The notes beneath the pieces are model-generated. The model was not told where the DNA came from, searched no databases, and saw nothing but the letters and a program-made list of their open reading frames with translations. DNA of 12,053 nucleotides from Bacillota bacterium (lineage in GTDB: Bacteria; Bacillota; Dethiobacteria; DTU022), in contig JAAZIE010000067.1 of NCBI GenBank assembly GCA_012510305.1, forward strand, positions 1 to 12,053, given 5' to 3'. Below, piece after piece: positions 6,524-12,053 of this stretch. The translations under genes were made by a program, and so were the position numbers. The first letter of the stretch is position 1. Every line of letters begins with the position of its first letter.

Positions 6524-8171
6524 ACGCTTTATCCAGGGGCAGGATCAGGCTGAACTTGCTTCCCCCGCCTTCGATGCTTTCCACATCGATCACCCCGCCG
6601 TGCGACTGGGCGATCCCCAGGCTCACCGAAAGGCCCAGCCCAGTGCCCCGGCCCACCCTCTTGGTGGTAAAAAAGGGATTGAAAACCTGGGGCAGGTCCG
6701 CATAGTCGATCCCCACCCCGTTGTCGCTTATATGCACGGCGACAACCTTGTCCGTAGAGCAGGTTTCAATGATGATGCGTCCCTTCTCCCTGGTATTTCC
6801 CTCCGCAATCCGGGAACTGATCGCATCCTTGGCGTTGAGAAGGAGGTTGATGATGATCTGCTCCAGCCCGTGCTCGTTGCCGAGCAAAAGGGGCATCTCG
6901 GGAGCCGGCCTGTTAACCAGTTCAACATTGCTTTTCTCGATCTGGTACGAGAGCAGCGAAAGAGCACTTTCCACGACCTTGTTCAGGTCGATCTCTTCAA
7001 AGGTGTATTCTTCCTGCCGCGAAAATGTAAGCAGGTTTTGAATGATCCGCTGGCAGCGCATCCCGCTGTTCTTGATATCCTTGATCAGCTGGTAGTGGGG
7101 ATCGTCGGGACCGGTTTCGCGCAGCAGCAGCTGCGAATTGCCCACGATGGCGGTGAGCGGGCTGTTCAACTCGTGAGCCACCCCGGCGGACATCTCGCCC
7201 AGGGAGACAAACTTGATCGAATCGACAAACCGGGTCACATCCTTGGCGTAATAGGTGACGCCGTAGGGCTTGTTCTTTTCAGTGTATGCGGGGTAGGCAA
7301 AGATGTCGAGCACCCGGTTGAAACGCGTGCGCGACTGCAGGTACGCGGTCTTCTCCGTGCGCACCACCTGGTCCGCCAGGCAGGGGTTGCACTTGGACTC
7401 GCGCCCGTAAAAAAGGCGGTAACATTTCTGGCCCAGGATCTCCTCCTCGGGCATGGTGAAGAAATCGATCACCGCCTGGTTCACCCGCTGAATGCGGCAG
7501 TCCCGGTTGATAAAAAGGAGCAGATCGGTCACCGCGGAGAAGGTGATCTCCCATTCCTGCTTATGCTGCCAGACCTCGCTGTAAAGGCGGGCGTTCTCCA
7601 GTCCCACGGCCAGCTGGTCGGCGACCTGCTCCAAAAAATGAAGATCGCTTTCCTCAAAACCGCTCCCGGAGATCACCTCCAGCACCCCGATCACTTTTTC
7701 CTTCACCAAAAGCGGGATCAAAGTCATCGAAGGCAAATCCTCGCCGGAGGTTTCCCCGGTGCCATGATCGACTACAATTGTTTTTTTGCTCGCCAGCACC
7801 TTCCACAGCGCTGCAGTAGCTTTTTCATCTTTCCGCTCCACGCGCTCCTGAACGGTACCCTCCACCGCGGCCCCGTGATGGTTGTTGGACACAAAGACGG
7901 TCCGGCTGACCATGGTCCCCCGGTCGATCACATAAAGGCTCAGGGTATTGAAGGAAACCACCGCCTGCAGCTCGGGGATAACGCTCTCGATAATCTCCTG
8001 AAAGGACATCTCGATGCCGATCCCCTTGGCCAGCTGGTTGATGATCTCCAGCTGAATATTGCGCCGCGTCGTCTCATCGATCTTTTTTTTCAGCTGCACG
8101 TAGTATGATTTTTTTGAGCTGTGGATTCCGGTCAGCTTTTCGATGAGCGCCTTTTTATTTTTAATGACCAC
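6489..8171 (-). CDS. Soluble GAF-PAS sensor histidine kinase
   Basis: This 560-residue kinase has no membrane segment, so it should sense a cytoplasmic cue. In order it has a basic coiled-coil start (1-50), a GAF domain (about 50-195), a PAS domain (about 203-318), HisKA with phosphoacceptor His333 in GVAHELNSPLTAI, and the catalytic ATPase with N-box NLLLNAKDA (442-450), DNGVGI (483-488), FNPFFTTK (497-504) and GRGTGLGLS (507-515). The PAS part holds Cys250 and a CNPC pair (Cys261, Cys264) in a GQKCYRLFYGRESKCNPC context, a possible metal or redox site. The start is GTG with AAGGAGG 6 nt upstream. It lies 17 nt after the ErcA-like gene and overlaps the regulator gene, so the three genes form one operon. 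Confidence 0.93.
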   Translation of the reverse strand: MVIKNKKALIEKLTGIHSSKKSYYVQLKKKIDETTRRNIQLEIINQLAKGIGIEMSFQEIIESVIPELQAVVSFNTLSLYVIDRGTMVSRTVFVSNNHHGAAVEGTVQERVERKDEKATAALWKVLASKKTIVVDHGTGETSGEDLPSMTLIPLLVKEKVIGVLEVISGSGFEESDLHFLEQVADQLAVGLENARLYSEVWQHKQEWEITFSAVTDLLLFINRDCRIQRVNQAVIDFFTMPEEEILGQKCYRLFYGRESKCNPCLADQVVRTEKTAYLQSRTRFNRVLDIFAYPAYTEKNKPYGVTYYAKDVTRFVDSIKFVSLGEMSAGVAHELNSPLTAIVGNSQLLLRETGPDDPHYQLIKDIKNSGMRCQRIIQNLLTFSRQEEYTFEEIDLNKVVESALSLLSYQIEKSNVELVNRPAPEMPLLLGNEHGLEQIIINLLLNAKDAISSRIAEGNTREKGRIIIETCSTDKVVAVHISDNGVGIDYADLPQVFNPFFTTKRVGRGTGLGLSVSLGIAQSHGGVIDVESIEGGGSKFSLILPLDKAYEKELEDCARE

Positions 8172-8188
8172 GCTGTTCCTCCTTGCTT

Positions 8189-9337
8189 TTAAAGTGCCGA
8201 ACGAAATATTTCGATGATGTCCGCCACATCGGCATCCCGCGGGTTGGTGATAAAGCAGGCGTCCTTGATCGCATTTTCGCTCAGTTCCGGCAGGAGCTCC
8301 TCGGGCAAGCCCAGCTCCGCCAGCCCGGAAGGGATCCCCACATCCTGGGCCAGCTCCCAGACCATGGCGATAGCCTTTTCGGCGGCCTCGCGTGGGGTCA
8401 TCCGGTCTACCCGCGCCCCCATAATCGCAGCGATGCGCACATACTTGTCGATGGAGGAAAGCAGGTTAAACCGCATCACGCTCGGCAAGATGATGGCGCT
8501 GATCTCGCCGATGGGCAGATCGAGCATCCCCCCCACCTGGTGCGTCATCGCGTGGGCCAGCCCCAAAACGGCATTGGAAAAGGCGATCCCCGCATGCATG
8601 CTCGCTTTCCCCATGGCCACCTTGGCCTCTTCGTTGACCTGGCTGGCTACCGAAGCGCGCAGGTTGCGCGAAATAAGCTCGATGGCATGGAGAGCATGGA
8701 TATCGGTCATATCGGTCGCCGCCAGCGAAAGGTAGGCCTCGATGGCATGGCTCAAGGCTTCCATGCCCGTGTGGGCGGTGACCCGGCCATCGATGGTGGA
8801 GAGCAGCAGCGGATCGGAGATGGAGATATCGGGGATCAGCGACTTCGAGATGATCGTCATCTTGATCTTGCGCTCGCTGTCCGCGATAATGGAAAACTGG
8901 GATACATCGGAACCGGAACCGGAAGTGGAAGGAAGCACGATCAGCGGGGGCAGCGGATTGTAGATCAGGTCGATCCCCTCGTAGTCCTGGATGCGGCCCT
9001 CGTTGGTCGAAAGGGTGGCCACCGCCTTGGCCGCATCGATGGTGCTGCCGCCGCCGATGGCGAGAACGGCATCGCAGTCGTTTTCAAGATAAGTCCGGAC
9101 GCCTTCTTCCACCTCGTAATCACGCGGGTTCGCTGAAAAATCGGACCAGATCCAGTGCTCCAGCCCCGCTTCATCGAGAAAGGGAAGCGCTTTCTCCACC
9201 CACCGGTGCCGGATGATGCCCCGGTCTGCCACCAGAAAAACGCGGGAGGAACCCAGACGGCTGCAGCACTCGCCAACCTGGTTCAGGGAACCCTTGCCAA
9301 AAATTATTTCCGGGGCCATAAATTTGCTGATATACAC
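8189..9337 (-). CDS. ErcA-like iron-containing alcohol dehydrogenase homologue, probably regulatory
   Basis: The 382-residue protein is a full-length group III (Fe-type) alcohol dehydrogenase homologue. The nucleotide motif GGGSTIDAAKA (95-105) and PSTSGSGSDVSQF (136-148) are intact. By alignment from memory with E. coli FucO (Asp196, His200, His263, His277), the metal ligands here are Glu193, His197, His262 and Ile276, so one is conservatively changed and one is lost. LPSVMRFN also replaces the common LPHVMRFN. Together with its place in front of a kinase and regulator this recalls ErcA of Pseudomonas, an Fe-ADH-like protein of the ethanol-oxidation regulatory network. The GTG at 9337 is chosen because GAGGAG lies exactly 7 nt upstream; the frame is open to another GTG at 9358. 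Catalysis with another metal geometry is not excluded. Confidence 0.85.
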   Translation of the reverse strand: MYISKFMAPEIIFGKGSLNQVGECCSRLGSSRVFLVADRGIIRHRWVEKALPFLDEAGLEHWIWSDFSANPRDYEVEEGVRTYLENDCDAVLAIGGGSTIDAAKAVATLSTNEGRIQDYEGIDLIYNPLPPLIVLPSTSGSGSDVSQFSIIADSERKIKMTIISKSLIPDISISDPLLLSTIDGRVTAHTGMEALSHAIEAYLSLAATDMTDIHALHAIELISRNLRASVASQVNEEAKVAMGKASMHAGIAFSNAVLGLAHAMTHQVGGMLDLPIGEISAIILPSVMRFNLLSSIDKYVRIAAIMGARVDRMTPREAAEKAIAMVWELAQDVGIPSGLAELGLPEELLPELSENAIKDACFITNPRDADVADIIEIFRSAL

Positions 9338-9570
9338 TTTTTTTCTCCTCTTCCCCACCGGCAGGCGGGAAGTAATCGCTTGAATTCTCGACCAATATTT
9401 AAGCTATTGTTTCTGCGAACACGGGCCGAAATCCTTTTTTATAGCCTCCCCCAAAGAGAAAACCGGAGCCCCCGGCGGAGCGGAAAGCAAAGCGCGGCCC
9501 GGCCAACCGGGCGCTCACAGGGCCGAGCGGCGGCGAACCCGGCAAGAAGCTGTCTTCGCCGGTGACAAAC
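9338..9570. other. Intergenic region upstream of the ErcA-like gene
   Basis: It must carry the promoter of the ErcA-like/kinase/regulator operon unless there is read-through from the transporter operon. TATAAA occurs on the minus strand (around 9437-9442) without a convincing -35. A GG-N10-GC match with a poor -24 element (around 9487-9501) is too weak to call sigma-54. A GCCCGG-CCAA-CCGGGC hairpin lies at about 9497-9512. No coding region is supported. Confidence 0.4.
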
Positions 9571-9603
9571 CCAAGAAAAGGCCCCGGTTTTTTCACCGGG
9601 GCC
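9571..9603 (-). terminator. Intrinsic terminator of the transporter operon
   Basis: On the minus strand, GGCCCCGGT and ACCGGGGCC form a 9-bp perfect stem (9595-9603 with 9580-9588) around a 6-nt loop. TTTTCTT follows. It lies 26 nt after the stop of the 84-residue gene and separates this operon from the ErcA-like gene. Confidence 0.85.
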
Positions 9604-9629
9604 GACCGAGCACCTTGAGTGGCCGTTGT

Positions 9630-9884
9630 TTACAGTTCAGAAGCAGCCTTTTCTACCGGCAGAGCAGCCGTTTCTTCCCTATCATCAATATCGGGTACCA
9701 GCCCGTAACCCAGATTGCTCTCCATGATTCTTTTACATTTGCTTCTTTGTTCAATGGTACAACCGCACTGCTCAGCTTCTTTTTTGGTCAATTTTTTGGC
9801 GAAAGCGCCGGCGCTGCAGAACATGACCCAGCCATTCAAACCCTGGTACTCTTTCCAGTGCACGCATTGAACTGCTTTTTTCAT
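9630..9884 (-). CDS. Small Cys4-domain protein, stand-alone paralogue of the transporter N-terminus
   Basis: The 84-residue soluble protein is not one I recognise by name. Residues 7-65 align without any gap to residues 5-63 of the neighbouring transporter, with about 21 identities. Shared features are C-x2-WKEY at the start, Gly, (F/Y)C, AF, GCT, a basic stretch with Arg, Cys, then ME-x-N-x-G-x-G-x-VP. The four aligned cysteines (7, 23, 42, 50) have the same spacing as in the transporter, C-x15-C-x18-C-x7-C; Cys40 is extra. This suggests a metal- or cluster-binding or redox module. The tail (66-84) is acidic and probably disordered. The ATG has AAAGGGGTGA upstream. The gene follows the transporter by 34 nt and precedes an intrinsic terminator, so both share a transcript. 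Confidence 0.85.
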   Translation of the reverse strand: MKKAVQCVHWKEYQGLNGWVMFCSAGAFAKKLTKKEAEQCGCTIEQRSKCKRIMESNLGYGLVPDIDDREETAALPVEKAASEL

Positions 9885-9918
9885 CTCCAGTCACCCCTTT
9901 CCCAGCCCGGTGAGTTGT

Positions 9919-11007
9919 TTACATTTTCCCGTTGGCGATCAGGTCCTTCTTCTTCGGAAGCAGAGGACGCAGGTAAGCACCCCAGTAAGTGGCGGCCACG
10001 AAGCCGGCTCCGCCGATGATATTGCCTATGGTCACGGGGATGAGGTTGTTCAGGAAAAAGGCCTTCACGGTGAGGCCCTGAACAACAGCGGGCTCGAGCA
10101 ATCCGGCCAGGGCCGGATTGTTCACCAGCGACAGGCCCATGGGGATAAAGTACATGTTGGCGATACTGTGCTCAAACCCCGCCGCCACGAAAGCGGCAAT
10201 GGGAATCATAATCGCCAGAATCTTGCCGATAACATCGCGCCCGGCATTGGCCAGCCATACTGCCAGGCAGACCAGCCAGTTGCAGAAGATCCCCCTGAAG
10301 AGAGCTTCCGCCCAGGGCAGCGATGCCTTGGCTGAAGCGATATTCACCGCGCGGACGCCGATGGCGCCGCCGTTGGCCTTCCAGATTCCAGAATAATAGA
10401 ACAGGAAAACGACGAGCAGCGACCCCACAAAGTTGAACAGGTAAACCCAAAACCAGTTGTTCAAAAGCTGTTTTCCGCTAACCTTCTTCTCCAGGAAACC
10501 GGTCATAATCATGTTGTTCCCGGTGAAGAGTTCCGCACCGCCGAGGACGACCAGAATCAGGCCCAGGGAGAAAGCGATGCCCCCGATCATGCGGGTGAGA
10601 CCGTCCCCGATAAAGGCCGACAGGTCGTTGGTAATGATGGTGAACATGATCGCGCCCAGGGCGATGTAGGCCCCGGCGAGGATGCCCAGCGGAATCAGCG
10701 AACCCATCTTCGTGTTTGCCTTTTTCTCGGCGACACCGACAAAGGATTTGCAGATCTCCGCCGGCGGGCTAAAGGAAGCCACCGCGGTAACCGCTTCTTT
10801 CTTCGGCTCCGGGGCAGGCACCGGTACGGCGCCTCCGCCGATGTTCAACTCCATGCTGCCCAGGCATCCCTTCCTTTTGGCTTCGGTGCAGCCGATTTTC
10901 GCCAGAAAATCGGGGTTGACCGGGCGGTTGAACGCAGCCAACTCGCAGTAGGAAATCGTGCCCGAGACTGAATCGTACTCCTTCCAAAACTGACATCTCT
11001 TTGCCAC
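9919..11007 (-). CDS. Formate/nitrite transporter (FNT) family channel with N-terminal Cys4 domain
   Basis: FNT proteins are pentameric inner-membrane channels for formate, nitrite or related small anions. The channel core covers about 82-352 of 362 residues: EICKSF at its start, six hydrophobic segments, the re-entrant-loop motif GGAELFTGN (156-164), CNWLVCLAVWLA (242-253), GFEHSIANMYFIP (277-289, containing the central pore His280) and NLIPVTIGNIIGGA (321-334). The fdhD context favours formate, as inference. Residues 1-63 are not part of the usual family: a Cys4 module (Cys5, 21, 40, 48) followed by a Pro/Glu/Ala linker (61-82). The same module is encoded alone just downstream. The start is GTG with GGGAGG 9-10 nt upstream. 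A consensus sigma-54 promoter lies upstream at 11057-11072. Confidence 0.92.
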   Translation of the reverse strand: MAKRCQFWKEYDSVSGTISYCELAAFNRPVNPDFLAKIGCTEAKRKGCLGSMELNIGGGAVPVPAPEPKKEAVTAVASFSPPAEICKSFVGVAEKKANTKMGSLIPLGILAGAYIALGAIMFTIITNDLSAFIGDGLTRMIGGIAFSLGLILVVLGGAELFTGNNMIMTGFLEKKVSGKQLLNNWFWVYLFNFVGSLLVVFLFYYSGIWKANGGAIGVRAVNIASAKASLPWAEALFRGIFCNWLVCLAVWLANAGRDVIGKILAIMIPIAAFVAAGFEHSIANMYFIPMGLSLVNNPALAGLLEPAVVQGLTVKAFFLNNLIPVTIGNIIGGAGFVAATYWGAYLRPLLPKKKDLIANGKM

Positions 11008-11056
11008 AGCATTTTACCTCCCTCACTGTTTTTTTCTTTCTCTACTGTTCTATAGT

Positions 11057-11072
11057 TGCAAGTTCCGTGCCA
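11057..11072 (-). promoter_or_regulatory. Sigma-54 (-24/-12) promoter of the FNT operon
   Basis: The minus strand reads TGGCACGGAACTTGCA, matching TGGCACG-N4-TTGCW at every fixed position, with GG and GC in the invariant 10-nt spacing. Transcription would start near 11046, leaving a leader of about 38 nt before the GTG at 11007. Such promoters need an AAA+ activator; one is encoded at 4958-6523. Confidence 0.9.
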
Positions 11073-11170
11073 GGATGCCGGCAGCGCTGAAAGATGACTC
11101 CAGCACCCAAATTGGTTGAATTCACGCTAATTGTTGTGGTTTGGCCCTCTTTTTCCCGGGGTGCAGGCAC

Positions 11171-11209
11171 CTGGACAGGAAAAGCGGTCCGGAAATGAGA
11201 TCTGTCCAG
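11171..11209 (-). promoter_or_regulatory. Candidate enhancer (UAS) for the sigma-54 activator
   Basis: CTGGACAG (11171-11178) and CTGTCCAG (11202-11209) are perfect inverted copies. Each is itself a CTG-NN-CAG dyad, and they lie 31 bp apart centre to centre, about three helical turns. The pair sits roughly 125-163 bp upstream of the predicted start, the classic range for NtrC-type enhancers. AAAGCGGT is also directly repeated at 11181-11188 and 11213-11220 with a 32-bp period. Confidence 0.6.
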
Positions 11210-11321
11210 CCCAAAGCGGTTCTCTAAGTGACGCAAACACGTCGCAAGGGGGCGCGCGCGCGTAATAGGGGCGTTTCATCGAATCTGCAGCGCCGCCTCC
11301 AGCGGGAATCAATTAGATCTC

Positions 11322-11330
11322 TGGTATAAA
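11322..11330 (+). promoter_or_regulatory. Possible promoter of the CotF-like gene
   Basis: TGGTATAAA is an extended -10-like element about 45 nt before the ATG at 11375. No -35 consensus is evident, and no clean match to sporulation sigma E, F, G or K promoters was found. Confidence 0.35.
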
Positions 11331-11374
11331 ATTTTCATGCAGGCAAAAACTTTATAGCAGGAGGCGATCACCCA

Positions 11375-11854
11375 ATGATCCAGTTAACCCAAAAAGAAAA
11401 GTTACTTTTGGAAGACCAAAAGGCCCACGAAGAGCTCTGCATTACCAAGTACACTTCATATGCAGAGCAGGCCGGAGATCCGCAGCTGCAGCAGCTCTTT
11501 AACACTTATGCCGGCCAGGAGCAGCAGCACCTGGATACGATCAACCAGATCCTGTCCGGCCAGCAGCCGTCAATGGGGGCGGGCCAGCAGCAGCAACAGC
11601 AGGCCCAGCCGCCCCAGCAAGGCTCCCCCGCCATTGAACAGCCGCTGGCGCAGGGAACGCAAAACGACGCCGCGCTCTGCCAGGATATGCTCTCCACCGA
11701 AAAATATATCTCCTCCACCTACAACACGGCCATCTTCGAGATGACCGACGCCAACGTGCGCCAGGCGCTGAACCATATCCAAAAAGAAGAGCAAGAACAC
11801 GGCGAGGGCATTTTCAACTACATGCAAAGCAAAGGCTACTACCAACCAAAGTGA
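11375..11854 (+). CDS. CotF-family spore coat / ferritin-like protein
   Basis: The 159-residue protein resembles the coat F family of Firmicutes: two predicted helical hairpins forming a ferritin-like four-helix bundle. The first pair is about 5-60 (KEKLLLEDQKAHEELCITKY, then LQQLFNTYAGQEQQHLDTI). The second is about 96-155, ending in the family-like M-x3-GYY. They are separated by an unusual Gln/Pro-rich linker (62-93, including six Gln in a row). ExxH motifs at Glu49-His52 and Glu139-His142 could be remnants of a diiron site, which is inference. GGAGG lies 10 nt before the ATG. The gene stands alone, divergent from the FNT operon, and its stop overlaps the start of a 12-bp hairpin. It is likely a coat or late-sporulation protein. 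Confidence 0.85.
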   Translation: MIQLTQKEKLLLEDQKAHEELCITKYTSYAEQAGDPQLQQLFNTYAGQEQQHLDTINQILSGQQPSMGAGQQQQQQAQPPQQGSPAIEQPLAQGTQNDAALCQDMLSTEKYISSTYNTAIFEMTDANVRQALNHIQKEEQEHGEGIFNYMQSKGYYQPK

Positions 11855-11880
11855 CCCTGTGAGCCGAAGGCTCACAGGGT
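11854..11880. repeat. Perfect 12-bp hairpin at the end of the CotF-like gene
   Basis: ACCCTGTGAGCC (11854-11865) and GGCTCACAGGGT (11869-11880) enclose a GAA triloop. The first base is the last base of the TGA stop. No T-run follows, so it is not a standard intrinsic terminator, although such a strong stem could protect or pause the transcript. It leads straight into the micro-hairpin cluster. Confidence 0.7.
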
Positions 11881-11881
11881 C

Positions 11882-11906
11882 ATCCTGAGGGCGCAGCCCG
11901 AAGGAT
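11882..11906 (+). repeat. Dispersed micro-hairpin repeat, copy 2 (extended inner stem)
   Basis: It reads ATCCT-GA-GGGC-GCA-GCCC-GA-AGGAT. The outer stem and GA/GA pair match copy 1, but the inner stem is lengthened symmetrically to GGGC/GCCC, so pairing is kept. It is preceded by GGTC. Confidence 0.75.
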
Positions 11907-11909
11907 CTC

Positions 11910-11930
11910 ATCCTGAGCGAAGCGAAGGAT
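11910..11930 (+). repeat. Dispersed micro-hairpin repeat, copy 3
   Basis: It reads ATCCT-GA-GC-GAA-GC-GA-AGGAT, in tandem with copy 2 after a 3-nt gap. Its core GCGAAGC is known as an exceptionally stable DNA mini-hairpin. Confidence 0.75.
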
Positions 11931-11999
11931 CTCGCGCAGCAAGCGGGGCTTTCGTAAAAGCACCAGGCGTTCGTTCTGTCCGCAGCCGGGCCGGTAGAG

Positions 12000-12020
12000 A
12001 CTCTTCGCTACGCTCAGAGT
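12000..12020 (-). repeat. Dispersed micro-hairpin repeat, copy 4 (inverted, altered outer stem)
   Basis: On the minus strand it reads ACTCT-GA-GC-GTA-GC-GA-AGAGT, preceded by TGTC as in copy 1. The outer stem differs from ATCCT/AGGAT, but both arms changed together. GGTGACAG follows on the plus strand at 12038-12045. Confidence 0.7.
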
Positions 12021-12053
12021 GACATTTTAGAAGTCAGGGTGACAGGGTAGAGA

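Noticed and set aside
6411..8108. A 565-codon open frame on the plus strand, antisense to the kinase and the start of the regulator gene
   Set aside because: It lies opposite genes with complete, recognisable domains. Its predicted protein has no family resemblance and an odd composition rich in His, Pro and Leu. GC-rich third positions of the real gene keep the opposite frame open.
8183..9136. A 317-codon open frame antisense to the ErcA-like gene
   Set aside because: The minus-strand frame encodes a full Fe-ADH homologue. The antisense product shows no domain and is a codon-bias shadow.
9487..9501. GG-N10-GC match on the minus strand, possible sigma-54 promoter for the ErcA-like operon
   Set aside because: The -24 half fits poorly (three of seven bases wrong), and it lies about 150 nt from the start codon. 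Too weak beside the full match at 11057-11072.
1..12053. CRISPR array, T-box or other riboswitch, insertion sequence
   Set aside because: No regularly spaced direct repeats, no T-box or aptamer-like leader before hisD or the FNT gene, and no transposase motif were found. The repeats present are isolated micro-hairpins and palindromes.

Overview
The window looks like a chromosomal segment of a spore-forming, anaerobic, GC-rich member of the Clostridia (Firmicutes). This is inferred from a CotF-type spore coat protein, strong AGGAGG-type ribosome binding sites, frequent GTG starts, an Asp23-domain protein and formate-related genes. I cannot name a genus from sequence alone.

Layout. (1) Positions 1-245 are non-coding and repeat-bearing. 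(2) 246-2841, minus strand: a tight histidine operon hisD-hisB-hisA with a recognisable promoter. The usual hisH between hisB and hisA is absent, and so is hisF after hisA. (3) 3222-4061, plus strand: an unusual protein joining an N-terminal P-loop to a C-terminal Asp23/Gls24-like domain. (4) 4078-4863, minus strand: fdhD, for formate dehydrogenase maturation. (5) 4958-9337, minus strand: a three-gene unit of an ErcA-like iron-alcohol-dehydrogenase homologue, a soluble GAF-PAS histidine kinase and an NtrC-class sigma-54 response regulator. (6) 9630-11007, minus strand: a formate/nitrite transporter (FNT) with an extra N-terminal Cys4 domain, followed by an 84-residue protein that is a free-standing copy of that domain, closed by an intrinsic terminator. 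(7) 11375-11854, plus strand: a CotF-like ferritin-fold coat protein, followed by a cluster of small hairpin repeats.

How it may work together. A sigma-54 promoter matching the -24/-12 consensus at every fixed base lies just upstream of the transporter gene. A pair of CTGNNCAG dyads 31 bp apart sits 100-137 bp further upstream, the usual distance for enhancer sites. The only sigma-54 activator in the window is the nearby response regulator. The simplest model, which is inference, is a signalling circuit in which the ErcA-like protein and the kinase read a C1/alcohol or redox cue. The regulator then switches on the Cys4-FNT transporter and its small partner. fdhD fits a formate theme. The ErcA-like protein keeps its nucleotide motif but lacks two of the four canonical metal ligands, which favours a sensory rather than catalytic role.

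The most novel items are the ungapped, identically spaced Cys4 domain shared by the transporter and the small protein, the sigma-54 control region, the metal-site-degenerate dehydrogenase tied to a two-component system, the P-loop/Asp23 fusion, and a family of intergenic micro-hairpins whose stems covary. No tRNA, rRNA, CRISPR array, riboswitch or transposase gene was seen.
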